In this document: positions 1 to 13,602 of the stretch, one piece after another
Position numbering within the stretch: position 1 is the first letter of the stretch
Layout of the letters: every line of letters starts with the position of its first letter
From: Pigmentiphaga kullae
GTDB lineage: Bacteria > Pseudomonadota > Gammaproteobacteria > Burkholderiales > Burkholderiaceae_B
Length of the DNA stretch: 64,000 nt
Reading direction: 5' to 3'
Assembly: GCF_004216695.1 (NCBI RefSeq)
Contig: NZ_SGXC01000001.1
Span: 1,550,001 to 1,614,000 of the forward strand
Notes under the pieces: generated by a model
Database searches by the model: none
What the model was told of the DNA's origin: nothing
The model's input: only the letters and a program-made list of their open reading frames with translations
Translations under genes and position numbers: made by a program

Positions 1-1128
<1,128 letters not shown>

Positions 1129-1139
1129 TAGGAGTCGCC

Positions 1140-5399
<4,260 letters not shown>

Positions 5400-5446
5400 G
5401 CGGCGTACGGCGAGGGCCCTCGGGACCTCGCCCGTCCGAAGCGTTG

Positions 5447-5491
5447 AAGGCCTGGGTCCGGTATTGCACCGGGCCCAGGCCTTTTTATTTT
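5447..5491 (+). terminator. Intrinsic terminator of the rpoBC operon
   Basis: A 16-bp stem (5447-5462 pairing with 5468-5483, one G-T wobble) has a 5-base loop ATTGC and runs directly into a T-rich tract (TTTATTTTT). It starts 48 bases after the rpoC stop. Its T tract is on the plus strand, so it acts on rpoBC. The convergent deaminase gene ends 23 bases further on. Confidence 0.9.
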
Positions 5492-5513
5492 TCCGCCGCG
5501 GGCGGTTTTCCGC

Positions 5514-6020
5514 TCAGGTCTTCCAGCCGCCTTCGTGAGAGGCCGCGGCTTCCTCCAGCAACGCCGGACCGATGCATTCGATGCCTGTCGGCGAGGCGTC
5601 GAACACGTCGCGGCACGACAGTTCCGCGTCGCGCTGGTCCAGCCGGTCGCCGCGGAAAACGCGCAGCCGCTCCGCGTCGATGCCGAACACCACGCGCCGG
5701 ATGTTGGACCAGTAGATCGCGCCCGCGCACATCACGCACGGCTCGCCCGAAGCGTAGATCGTCGCGCCCGCCAGTTCGTCGCGCGAATGGCGGGGGCTGG
5801 CGATACGGAGGGCCTCGGTTTCCGCATGCGCGGTGCAATCCCCGGTTTCGCCGTTGCGATTCCAGGCTTCGGCCAGCACCGCGCCATCGGCGCCGACGAT
5901 CACCGAGCCGAATGGGCGGTTGCCGCGCGACCGGGCGACGTTCGCCAGTTCGATGGCGCGGCGCAGATGGATGCCGTCCGTTTCATCGAGCGCCTGTTCG
6001 GCGGGCAGCGTGGGTGTCAC
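5514..6020 (-). CDS. CMP/dCMP-type zinc deaminase (nucleoside or guanine deaminase-like)
   Basis: A 168-residue cytidine deaminase-fold enzyme with the zinc motifs HAE (H65, E67) and PCVMC (C95, C98). This is the TadA/guanine deaminase branch, which hydrolytically deaminates an amino-purine or amino-pyrimidine. The GTG start overlaps the stop of the upstream binding-protein gene (GTGA), so the two are translationally coupled and probably work on the same compound. It is longer than TadA (about 150 residues). It lacks obvious tRNA-deaminase context and sits in a catabolic setting, so a free base or nucleoside substrate is more likely. The exact substrate cannot be read from the sequence. Confidence 0.85.
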   Translation of the reverse strand: MTPTLPAEQALDETDGIHLRRAIELANVARSRGNRPFGSVIVGADGAVLAEAWNRNGETGDCTAHAETEALRIASPRHSRDELAGATIYASGEPCVMCAGAIYWSNIRRVVFGIDAERLRVFRGDRLDQRDAELSCRDVFDASPTGIECIGPALLEEAAASHEGGWKT

Positions 6021-7045
6021 GCCGGCACCTTGCGCTGCGGGGCGGGCGGTAGCAGGCCGTCATCGAAAATCTGGCCGATCGAGGGCTTGGCCGGCAGGTC
6101 GAAGACGGCCACCACTTCGTCGATCTGCCGTTGCAGCACGTCGGTCCGCACGCTGCCCAGGCCGTGGGCGCGCGTCTCGTCGGTGGCGAGGTAGCGGCGC
6201 GTGATGTCCCAGCGCTCGCGCTCGACCTTCAGGTCGATGATGGCTTCGCGAGACTTGATGGCGGCCAGGGCGGGGTTCGGGTCGGCCAGCGTTTCGACCA
6301 GCGCCCGATTGCTTGCGGCCAGGAAGGCCTTGATCGCCTCGGGCTTCTCGGCGATGAGCCGGCGGCTGGCCAACACCGCGTTGCCGTACAGGCTCAGCCC
6401 GGTCCTGGCGTATTCGAGCACCGCGAGTTCCTGCTGCGGGATGCGGGCGAACAGCGAGACGGCGGAGTCGTGGAAATAGGTGGCCGCGTCCACGTCGCCG
6501 CGGACCATGACGTTGTCGCGGGTGCTGAAATCGGTGGTGATCCACTGGAACAGGTCGGGCGCGATGCCCAGTTGGCGCGCCGCCATGGGCCAGCATCGGC
6601 GCGTGGACTCGACCGCCGCGGCGGCGACGCGCTTGCCCCGGAGGCTGGCGAAGTCTGTCGTGATGCCGCGGTCCTTGCGGCCGATGATGACGAAGGGTGC
6701 GCGGTTGTAGTACTGGTAGACGCCCTGGACCGGCGCGCCGACGTTCTGTGCGTGGAATTCGACCAGCGAGCTGATGTCGCCCAGGCCCAGATCGTAGGCG
6801 CCGCTGGCGACGCGGGTGATCGAGGCAACCGACCCGGAACCGACGTCGATGCTCACGTCGAGCCCGGCTTCCTTGTAGTAGCCCTTGGCCAGCGCCAGGA
6901 AGAAGGGCGAGGTCTGGCTGGTGACGCGGAAATCGAGCGTGAACTTGATCGGAGTGAGGCTGCGCGGCTGGGCGGAAATCGGGTGGGCATATGCCCCGGC
7001 AAGGGCGGAAGCGGACAGCGTGGCGAGGAACTGGCGGCGGTTCAT
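6017..7045 (-). CDS. Tat-exported ABC transporter substrate-binding protein (NMT1/THI5-like)
   Basis: A 342-residue periplasmic binding protein of the SsuA/NMT1/THI5 superfamily. The start at 7045 is chosen because the product then opens MNRRQFLATLSASALAGAYA, a twin-arginine-type signal peptide; an upstream in-frame start would bury it. The mature part (KFTLDFRVTSQTSPFFLALAKGYYKEAGLDV) is the classic opening of this family, which includes pyrimidine, sulfonate and nitrile binders. No permease or ATPase is adjacent, so its membrane partners must be elsewhere. The stop overlaps the deaminase start, suggesting uptake plus deamination of one N-containing compound. It is divergent from the oxygenase operon at 7629. 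Confidence 0.85.
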   Translation of the reverse strand: MNRRQFLATLSASALAGAYAHPISAQPRSLTPIKFTLDFRVTSQTSPFFLALAKGYYKEAGLDVSIDVGSGSVASITRVASGAYDLGLGDISSLVEFHAQNVGAPVQGVYQYYNRAPFVIIGRKDRGITTDFASLRGKRVAAAAVESTRRCWPMAARQLGIAPDLFQWITTDFSTRDNVMVRGDVDAATYFHDSAVSLFARIPQQELAVLEYARTGLSLYGNAVLASRRLIAEKPEAIKAFLAASNRALVETLADPNPALAAIKSREAIIDLKVERERWDITRRYLATDETRAHGLGSVRTDVLQRQIDEVVAVFDLPAKPSIGQIFDDGLLPPAPQRKVPA

Positions 7046-7159
7046 CTGATGGAGATCCCGTGTCGTGGAATGGAGAATTCCCGGACATGCCTGTGGCAAG
7101 CCTGTCCGGCGCGACTCGAGCAATTTCCGGGCGTCGGCGCGCGGAATGCCGCGCGCCGA

Positions 7160-7178
7160 CGCTGAACGCTTCTACTCT
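7160..7178 (-). promoter_or_regulatory. 19-bp conserved upstream element, copy A
   Basis: Reads AGAGTAGAAGCGTTCAGCG on the minus strand, about 115 bp upstream of the binding-protein start at 7045. It is identical to copy B at 7452-7470. The shared orientation relative to each downstream gene suggests a common promoter or activator site. The alternative is a pair of terminal inverted repeats of a 311-bp miniature element. Confidence 0.55.
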
Positions 7179-7451
7179 GCAAGCGATCAAGCAAGGGGTG
7201 TGCCATCGGTCGGAAAGACTTCGGGCGCGGACCCGGCATCGTGCCTTTTCTTCGGGACGGGACACCAGGGGCGGCAGGCCGGCACGCAACGGGCCGGTCG
7301 TCATGCCGCTGCTTTCGATTGGTGCAAAGAGGCTTCCTGGTGCGGTGTCCCTGCACAAAGTTGGTGAACGCGGTGGCCACGAGGTAAGACGTTCCAGGGC
7401 GGCGCGCGGGTCGATGCGCCTGGTGCGGTTCTTGCATGGCCGCCTACCGAA

Positions 7452-7470
7452 AGAGTAGAAGCGTTCAGCG
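7452..7470 (+). promoter_or_regulatory. 19-bp conserved upstream element, copy B
   Basis: Reads AGAGTAGAAGCGTTCAGCG on the plus strand, about 160 bp upstream of the oxygenase start at 7629. It matches copy A base for base, while the flanks differ on both sides. Confidence 0.55.
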
Positions 7471-7628
7471 CAATCGTCCCGGGGGCGATTGGCGGGTCAT
7501 TGCTCTTGAAGAGGCCGTCGCGGACATCGCGCCGCGGCCGGCCATGCCAACCTTCAAGTGCGACACGACCGCCCCGCTCGATGCCCGGTAGTGGTCGGTG
7601 TCCCTTGTTCTTCGACGAGGATGTCATC

Positions 7629-8645
7629 ATGAAAGCCACGCGTGCCACGCCGTCCCCCCAGACTCCTTCCGGCTATGGCCTGGGAGAACTCGAGAAAGAA
7701 TCCCGCATGGGGGGCATGGGGCAAGAGACCCAGCGCGAGATCCGCATCGTCGACGTGGCCGATTTCGAACGCAGGCATGCCGAGATCGCCGACGAGATCT
7801 GGCGCGCCGCGACCGAGATCGGCTTCTTCCAGGTCAAGAACCATGGCATCCCGCCGTCGGATATCGAGGCCGCATTCGTGCGCGCCGAGCGCTTCTTCGC
7901 CCTGCCGCGCGAGACCAAGGCGCAATGGCCGTTGACCCGCAACGCCGGTTGGGAGCACAAGGCCCAGATCCGGCCCTCCACCCGTACGCCGGACCAGAAG
8001 GAGTCCTACCAGGTGACGCGTCCGCGCATGGACGGCCTGTGGCCGGCCGAGGCCGAACTGCCGGGCTTCAAGGAGGCCACCCTGCGGTTCGAGCGCCAGT
8101 GCTGGGAGGTCGGGATGCGGCTGCTGTCCTGCTTTGCGCTGAAGCTGGGCTTCGCGCCCGACTTCTTCACCCAGGCCCATGATCCCGCTCCCGCTGCCTA
8201 CCAGAGCACCTTGCGCATGTTGCACTACTTCGCCGTCGATCCCGCCCTCGAGGACGAGCTGGGCCTGTGGCGCGCCGGCGCCCACACCGATTACGACTGC
8301 CTGACACTGCTGTTCCAGCGCGCGGGCCAGGCGGGCTTGCAGGTGCTGCCGGGCAAGGACGCCGAGAGCCGCGCCTGGACGCCGGTCGCGCCGGTCGAGG
8401 GAGTGATTACCTGCAATATCGGCGACATGCTGATGCGCTGGAGCGACGACGCGCTGCCGTCGAACTTCCACCGCGTGCGCAACCCGCAGCCGCACGAGTA
8501 CCAGGGCGCCCGCTACAGCCTTGCGTTCTTCTGCCAGGCCAACGAGGACGTGGTGATCGAAGGGCCCGCCCGCAAGTATCCGCCCGTCACCGCCGCCGAA
8601 TATCTGAAGCAGCGCATATCGGCGAACTTTTCGAACCGGTACTGA
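7629..8645 (+). CDS. Isopenicillin N synthase-family Fe(II)-dependent oxygenase
   Basis: A 338-residue cytosolic non-heme iron oxygenase of the IPNS/2-oxoglutarate superfamily. The iron ligands are visible as HTD (H219, D221) and H281 in NFHRV. The co-substrate-binding R-x-S is at R295/S297 (RYSLAFF). The N-terminal DIOX_N region is seen in WRAATEIGFFQVKNHGIP. I chose ATG 7629 because GAGG lies just upstream and the longer reading adds only a low-complexity leader. The gene heads a plus-strand series with a CN hydrolase, two SDRs, a Bug protein and a LysR. The family hydroxylates or desaturates small molecules, including nucleobases; the substrate here is unknown. Confidence 0.85.
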   Translation: MKATRATPSPQTPSGYGLGELEKESRMGGMGQETQREIRIVDVADFERRHAEIADEIWRAATEIGFFQVKNHGIPPSDIEAAFVRAERFFALPRETKAQWPLTRNAGWEHKAQIRPSTRTPDQKESYQVTRPRMDGLWPAEAELPGFKEATLRFERQCWEVGMRLLSCFALKLGFAPDFFTQAHDPAPAAYQSTLRMLHYFAVDPALEDELGLWRAGAHTDYDCLTLLFQRAGQAGLQVLPGKDAESRAWTPVAPVEGVITCNIGDMLMRWSDDALPSNFHRVRNPQPHEYQGARYSLAFFCQANEDVVIEGPARKYPPVTAAEYLKQRISANFSNRY

Positions 8646-8693
8646 CGGACGCGCGCTGTGAGTTTTCCTGAAGGTCCCTAAAAATATCTCGAT

Positions 8694-8714
8694 TGGCCGG
8701 CCCAAGGCCGGCCA
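8694..8714. repeat. Perfect GC-rich hairpin between oxygenase and CN-hydrolase genes
   Basis: Arms TGGCCGGCC (8694-8702) and GGCCGGCCA (8706-8714) around a CAA loop form a 9-bp perfect stem. There is no T tract, so it is not a standard terminator. It may protect or tune the mRNA between two operon genes. Confidence 0.4.
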
Positions 8715-8789
8715 TGCACACTGCGTCTACAGAAGAGAAACCGCGGAGCCGGCATGGACCGGGCTCCCGGAGCATCCAAAGGAGCGACA

Positions 8790-9899
8790 GTGAGCGACCT
8801 GTATTCCATCGTCCTGATGCAGACCAACCGTGTGGGCATCGACCATCGGCGCGATATCCGCAAGGCCAACCTCGACCGCATCATCGAGATCTTCGGCTAT
8901 GGGCCGACGCGGCTGGCGTTCCGCGAGTACGCGCCGCTCAAGCTGGTGGTGCTGCCGGAGGTTTTCATGCAGGGCTGGAACAACAATCCGGAACCCTACT
9001 CGAACCTGTTCACCAAGGTCGCCAAGGACATGGCGATACGGATTCCCGGCGACGAAATCGAACTCCTGGCCGAGCAGGCGCGCAAGTACAAGACCTACAT
9101 CGCCGGCAGCGCGCACGAGGTGATCCCGGAGATCAGCACGGAGTTCGCGTTCAACGCCGCGTTCATCATCGATCCCAGCGGCGAGGTGATCTACAAGCGC
9201 CACAAATATTGTCCCTACCTGCCCTACAGCGGGCGCGACGACGTCAGCCCGCACGACGTATGGGACCGCTACATCGAGGCCATGGACGGCAAGTACGGCC
9301 GCAAGAAGGGGGACGTGCTGAGCTGTATGTTCCCCGTCGTCGAGACCGACATCGGCAAGCTGGGCTACCTGATCTGCAACGAGGCGTTCTACCCGGAGCA
9401 CTCGCGAGCCATGGCCCTGCAGGGCTGCGAGGTCATGATCAGGTCCAGCGGCATGGCCGAGCCGGACGGCTCGCCGCCGCAGGACCTGTGGGAAGTCACC
9501 AATCGCGCCCACGCCGCGTTCAACACCATGTACGTGGCCGCCTGCGCGCCGGGCAACCTGATCGTGCGCGGCAATCCGGCCAATTCCTATCCCGGCGGGT
9601 CGATGGTGATCGATTACCACGGCGCGATCGTGCAGCACGTGAACTACCCGGGCGAGACCGTGACCGCCGCGCAGATCAGCCTCGAGGCGCTGCGCCGCCG
9701 GCGCATGGATCCGCGCCACAACTGGCTGACGCAGGTGCGCAGCGAGGCTTTCCGCCATATGTACGACAAGCCGCTGTATCCGGTCAACATGTACGCGGAC
9801 CGGCTTCCCACCGACCAGGCGGACCGCTCGCGCGCGCAGCCCATCCAGCGCTTCGTCGACGAGGGCATCTACATCCGTCCGCGCGGCGACGCCGCCTGA
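8790..9899 (+). CDS. Nitrilase-superfamily carbon-nitrogen hydrolase
   Basis: A 369-residue enzyme with the complete nitrilase-superfamily triad: E57 in VLPEVF, K136 in IYKRHKY and C196 in LICNEAFYPE. Members hydrolyse amides, nitriles or N-carbamoyl compounds in the cytoplasm. The GTG at 8790 is chosen because AAAGGAG ends five bases upstream; the ATG at 8754 lacks a site and adds an unrelated leader. The position after an oxygenase and before two dehydrogenases fits a pathway in which a nitrogen group is cleaved from an oxidised intermediate. The superfamily branch (amidase versus ureidopropionase type) cannot be fixed by eye. Confidence 0.87.
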   Translation: MSDLYSIVLMQTNRVGIDHRRDIRKANLDRIIEIFGYGPTRLAFREYAPLKLVVLPEVFMQGWNNNPEPYSNLFTKVAKDMAIRIPGDEIELLAEQARKYKTYIAGSAHEVIPEISTEFAFNAAFIIDPSGEVIYKRHKYCPYLPYSGRDDVSPHDVWDRYIEAMDGKYGRKKGDVLSCMFPVVETDIGKLGYLICNEAFYPEHSRAMALQGCEVMIRSSGMAEPDGSPPQDLWEVTNRAHAAFNTMYVAACAPGNLIVRGNPANSYPGGSMVIDYHGAIVQHVNYPGETVTAAQISLEALRRRRMDPRHNWLTQVRSEAFRHMYDKPLYPVNMYADRLPTDQADRSRAQPIQRFVDEGIYIRPRGDAA

Positions 9900-9924
9900 C
9901 GGCGCAGGGGCCAAGGAGACGCAG

Positions 9925-10737
9925 ATGAGATTGTCGGAACTGTCATTTCGCGGCAGGACGGCCGTCGTGACGGGCGGGGGCAGCGGCATAGGCCGGGCGA
10001 TCGCCCTGGGCCTGGGCAGGCTGGGCGGCAAGGTCTGCGTCGCGGACATGGGCGTGGACCGCGCGGAGTCGGTCGGCGCCGAGATCCGGGCTCTCGGGGG
10101 GGAGGCGGTGGCCGTACAGGCCGATGTCACGCGCCCCGAGGCGGTCGAACGCATGGCGTTGGCCGCGCGCGATGCCTTCGGTCGTATCGACGTGCTGGTC
10201 AACAACGCCGGCGGTGCGAGTGGACCGGCATTCAGGATAGGACGCGTCTGCAAGCTGAGCGAGCGGGATTGGGACGATACCTTCGCGGCCAACGTGAAGA
10301 GCGTCTTCCTGTGCACGCGAGCGGTGGCGCCGCTGATGCTCGAGCAGCGGCATGGCTGCATCGTCAACATGGCTTCGCTGACGGGGCAGTTTCCGTTCCC
10401 CGGGATGCCGGCGTATTCGGCGGCCAAGGCGGCCGTCATCAGCCTGACCCGGTCGCTCGCCATGGAGCTGGCGCCTCACGTACGGGTCAATGCGCTGGCC
10501 CCGGGCTTGATAGAGACGCCTCGCACTTCGTTGAACCGGCGACCCGAGCAACTGGATCAGTTGCTGTCCAACGTGCCGCTGGCGCGCATGGGAACCGTCG
10601 ACGAGGTGGCCGACATGGCGCTTTACCTGGCCTCGGATGCCGCCGCCTTCGTCAATGGAACGGTGATGGACTGCGCCGGCGGCCAGATGTGGATGACGCG
10701 GGATGGCCGGCCCGCCTTTCGGGACATAGCCGGCTGA
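9925..10737 (+). CDS. Short-chain dehydrogenase/reductase (SDR)
   Basis: A 270-residue classical SDR. The NAD(P)-binding TGGGSGIG is at residues 16-23, NNAG at 93-96, and the catalytic S151, Y164 and K168 are visible (YSAAK). It oxidises or reduces an alcohol/ketone in the cytoplasm. The gene starts 25 bases after the CN hydrolase, with AAGGAG upstream, and is followed 40 bases later by a second SDR; both are probably in the same operon. All catalytic residues are present. The substrate is unknown. Confidence 0.9.
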   Translation: MRLSELSFRGRTAVVTGGGSGIGRAIALGLGRLGGKVCVADMGVDRAESVGAEIRALGGEAVAVQADVTRPEAVERMALAARDAFGRIDVLVNNAGGASGPAFRIGRVCKLSERDWDDTFAANVKSVFLCTRAVAPLMLEQRHGCIVNMASLTGQFPFPGMPAYSAAKAAVISLTRSLAMELAPHVRVNALAPGLIETPRTSLNRRPEQLDQLLSNVPLARMGTVDEVADMALYLASDAAAFVNGTVMDCAGGQMWMTRDGRPAFRDIAG

Positions 10738-10777
10738 TGCGCCGCGCGAGCCGTTTTATGACGGAATGGAGCCACTG

Positions 10778-11548
10778 ATGCTGCTGCATTCGAAGGTCGC
10801 CCTTATCACCGGTGCCGCCACCGGCATCGGACGGGCCAGCGCGTTGCTTTTCGCGCGCGAGGGAGCCCGGATCGCCATTGCCGACATCAACCGGCCCGAT
10901 GCCGAACGCACCGTGGAGGACATAGAAAAGGAGGGGGGCCAGGCATTCTTCGTGGAGTGCGACCTGCGCCGGACCGCGCGGATCGCCGATGCCGTGGACG
11001 AGACCGTCCGCCGCCATGGCTGCCTGGACGTATTCTTCCACAATGCCGGCGTGGCCGGGCCTGGCCTGCTCGAGCACACGACCGAGGCGCAATATGACCA
11101 AGTCATGGACATACATCTGAAGGCAGGGTTCTTCGGTGCCAAGTACGCGCTGCCGCACCTGCGGCGCGCGGGAGGCGGCTCCATTCTCTTCACGGCGTCC
11201 GGACTGGGGTTGCGGCCGTCCCGGCAATCTCCGGCCTACTCGGCGTCGAAGGCGGGCCTGCTGATGCTGGCGCGGGCGCTGGCCGTCGAGCATGCCCGGG
11301 ATGGCATCCGGGTGAACGCGATCTGTCCCGGTCCGATCGACAGCACCCCTCTCTGGCAGGGCGTGCTGGCGCGCAATCCCGACATCGTCGCCGATTCGTA
11401 TGCCGAGATGAACCGGCAGGTACGGCCGATCAAGCGGCTCGGGATCCCCGAGGAAATGGCGCGGGCGGCCCTGTTTCTGGTGGCGCCCGAGAATTCGTAC
11501 ATAACCGGCGTGGCGCTGCCCGTCGACGGCGGAGGCGCGATGAGTTGA
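10778..11548 (+). CDS. Short-chain dehydrogenase/reductase (SDR), second copy type
   Basis: A 256-residue classical SDR with TGAATGIG at 11-18, HNAG at 88-91 instead of the usual NNAG, and S141, Y154, K158 (YSASK). The ATG at 10778 is preferred over the in-frame ATG at 10766 because TGGAG (10767-10771) sits six bases before it. It is clearly divergent from the preceding SDR, so the two probably catalyse separate steps rather than being a recent duplication. It belongs to the same plus-strand unit as the oxygenase and CN hydrolase. Confidence 0.88.
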   Translation: MLLHSKVALITGAATGIGRASALLFAREGARIAIADINRPDAERTVEDIEKEGGQAFFVECDLRRTARIADAVDETVRRHGCLDVFFHNAGVAGPGLLEHTTEAQYDQVMDIHLKAGFFGAKYALPHLRRAGGGSILFTASGLGLRPSRQSPAYSASKAGLLMLARALAVEHARDGIRVNAICPGPIDSTPLWQGVLARNPDIVADSYAEMNRQVRPIKRLGIPEEMARAALFLVAPENSYITGVALPVDGGGAMS

Positions 11549-11618
11549 TCCGGCCACGGCCGGCACGACCCGGACGACGACCGGGGCCGGACGCATAACT
11601 ACACCGTTGGAGACGATC

Positions 11619-12596
11619 ATGAATGGCAACCGGCGATGGACAGGCGCTTGCGGGGTGCTGGCGCTTTGCGTGACGACGGCGGCTTGGGCCGCCGGACAGG
11701 ACTACCCAAGCAAGCCCGTGACGCTCGTGATAGGTTTCGCGCCCGGCGGCGGCAACGACGTCATGGGCAGACTGCTTGCCGAGCACCTGCGGGCCGAACT
11801 GGGCCAGCCCGTGGTGGTCGAGAACAAGGCGGGTGCCGACGGCGCCATTGCGGCGCAGTTCGTGGCCAAATCGGTTCCCGACGGCTACACGTTGTTGAGC
11901 GGGTCCAGCGGCATGATGGCCTACAACCCGGGCCTGAAGCCGGCACTCACCTACGACCCGGCGAAGGACTTCGTGCCGATCACGATGATCGGGTACAGCC
12001 AACTGCTGTTCTCGGTGCCCCGGAGCCTGCCCGTCCATTCGCTGACCGATCTGGTCAAGCTCGCCAAGTCCAGGCCGGGCCGCCTTTTCTACGCGTCGCC
12101 GTCGTCGCCGCACCAGGTGGCGTTCGAAGCTTTCAAGCAGAAGACCGGAATCGACATCCAGCAGGTGCCGTACAAGGGCTCTGGTCCGGCCATCCTGGCC
12201 GCGGTCTCGGGCGAGGTCCAGGTCCTGGTGTCCTCGGTGTCGGATGCGTTGCCGCAGATCCGGGCCGGCAAGCTGCGCCCGTTGGCGGTGACGGGCAAGG
12301 AGCGCAGCGGTTTCGTCAAGGACGTTCCAACGGTGATCGAGCAAGGCGTGGATTTCGAAAGCGCTTCGTGGATCGGTCTCTACGCTCCCGCCGGAACGCC
12401 TTCCGCGATTGCCGACAAGCTGTATCGCGCCGCCTCCAGGGTGCTGGCCTCGGAGAAGTTCAAGGAGGGCTGCGTGGCGGTCGGCTACGAAATGAGTCCG
12501 CTCATGCCGCCGGCCGAGTTCGCCGCATTCCAGCGCGACGAGCTGTCCCGCTGGACCAAAGTGATCAATGACCTGAACCTGCGAATAGGCAATTGA
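11619..12596 (+). CDS. Bug-family (TctC-like) periplasmic solute receptor
   Basis: A 325-residue Bug receptor with an N-terminal signal peptide of about 24 residues ending near AWAAG. The family opening YPSKPVTLVIGFAPGGGNDVMGRLLA, the VVENKAGADGAIAA loop and the PDGYTLL and VPYKGSGPA segments are all present. Bug proteins bind carboxylates and other small solutes for tripartite tricarboxylate transporters. The start at 11619 follows TTGGAG by six bases. No TctA/TctB gene is nearby. It probably captures the substrate of the surrounding oxygenase/hydrolase/SDR genes. Confidence 0.9.
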   Translation: MNGNRRWTGACGVLALCVTTAAWAAGQDYPSKPVTLVIGFAPGGGNDVMGRLLAEHLRAELGQPVVVENKAGADGAIAAQFVAKSVPDGYTLLSGSSGMMAYNPGLKPALTYDPAKDFVPITMIGYSQLLFSVPRSLPVHSLTDLVKLAKSRPGRLFYASPSSPHQVAFEAFKQKTGIDIQQVPYKGSGPAILAAVSGEVQVLVSSVSDALPQIRAGKLRPLAVTGKERSGFVKDVPTVIEQGVDFESASWIGLYAPAGTPSAIADKLYRAASRVLASEKFKEGCVAVGYEMSPLMPPAEFAAFQRDELSRWTKVINDLNLRIGN

Positions 12597-12660
12597 GGCG
12601 CCGGGATAGGCGATGACGCGGATTGGCTGCGGCGGCCGCTCATGGCAATATCCGGCGACC

Positions 12661-13590
12661 ATGAGAAAATTGCCTCCGATGAATGCCGTCAGGGTGTTCG
12701 AGGTTGCCGCGCGGCATGTCAATTTCACCAAGGCGGCCGAAGAGTTGCACGTCACGCATGGCGCGGTCAGCCGGCAGGTGGCGCTGCTCGAAGCCTGGCT
12801 GGGCGTGCCGCTTTTCTTGCGATCGGCGTCCCAACTGGCATTGACCGAGGCCGGCCGGGACTATCTCGAGCAGGTGACGATGGGGCTGGACCTGATCGCC
12901 GTTGCCTCGATGCAGGCCCGGCAGCGGTCGGCCAGGGCCGGCTTGCGCATCAATGCGCCGCCTACCTTCATGATGCGCTGGCTGATCCCCAGGCTCTCGC
13001 GCTTCCAGCGGCGGCGGCCGGAAATCGACGTGCGCCTGACCACGTCGATCGCGCCGGTCAACTTCCAGGAGCACGGCTACGATCTCGCCATACGCAGCGC
13101 CCATGCGCCGCTGCCCAACTGCAATTCGATCCCCGTGGTGAGCGAGATGGTCGTGCCCGTCTGCCACGTCGACCTGCTGGAATGGCCGGGGCTGGAACGG
13201 CCGGAAGACCTGGCGCGGCATACCCTGCTGAGCTATGCCACGGAGTCGTACTCCTGGTCGGAATGGCTCCATGGAGTGGGGTGCGACCACATCCGGCCCG
13301 CGAGCATCCTGAGTTTCGAGCAGATGTACTTCTCGCTGCAGGCGACTATGGAAGGCCTGGGCGTCATGCTGGTGCCGCTATTCCTCGTCATCGACGACAT
13401 CATCGCGGGCAGGCTGGCGGTGCCGCTCGATACGCCGCCGGTCAAGCGGCGGACTTACTATGCCAGCCATCCCCATCCTCCCGCGGAGAGCCGGGCGGTG
13501 CGTACCTTTTGCGAGTGGCTGGCCAGCGAGGGAGCCGATACCGAGCAATCGCTGGCGGCGTGGATGCGGTCGCGAGGCTGGAGCGCCTGA
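12661..13590 (+). CDS. LysR-type regulator, GcvA-like
   Basis: A 309-residue LysR protein. The N-terminal winged HTH (MRKLPPMNAVRVFEVAARHVNFTKAAEELHVTHGAVSRQV) is the GcvA-like type, followed by a LysR substrate-binding domain from about residue 90. The start at 12661 is chosen because homologues begin MRKLPP; the longer reading adds an unrelated stretch. It is a clear paralogue of the LysR at 29079-30008, sharing the same opening and the ERRxYYAS-type C-terminal region (KRRTYYAS). It is the last gene of the plus-strand unit and probably its regulator. Confidence 0.88.
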   Translation: MRKLPPMNAVRVFEVAARHVNFTKAAEELHVTHGAVSRQVALLEAWLGVPLFLRSASQLALTEAGRDYLEQVTMGLDLIAVASMQARQRSARAGLRINAPPTFMMRWLIPRLSRFQRRRPEIDVRLTTSIAPVNFQEHGYDLAIRSAHAPLPNCNSIPVVSEMVVPVCHVDLLEWPGLERPEDLARHTLLSYATESYSWSEWLHGVGCDHIRPASILSFEQMYFSLQATMEGLGVMLVPLFLVIDDIIAGRLAVPLDTPPVKRRTYYASHPHPPAESRAVRTFCEWLASEGADTEQSLAAWMRSRGWSA

Positions 13591-13602
13591 CCGGCGCCGC
13601 GG

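Larger units (their letters stand above)
7046..7628. other. 583-bp divergent intergenic region with two copies of a 19-bp element
   Basis: This gap separates two divergent operons. ORFs crossing it have no recognisable protein features. The notable content is the 19-bp sequence AGAGTAGAAGCGTTCAGCG, present once on each strand (7160-7178 minus, 7452-7470 plus), each copy pointing toward its own downstream gene. Apart from the 19-bp pair and the ribosome site near 7615-7620, I see nothing else in the gap. Confidence 0.7.

Noticed and set aside
6991-7458. Small plus-strand frame in the divergent gap
   Set aside because: Arg-rich, no homology features, and it overlaps the 19-bp regulatory elements and the signal-peptide coding end of the binding protein.
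11550-11563. CCGGCC-AC-GGCCGG hairpin after the second SDR
   Set aside because: A two-base loop and no T tract; expected by chance at this GC content.
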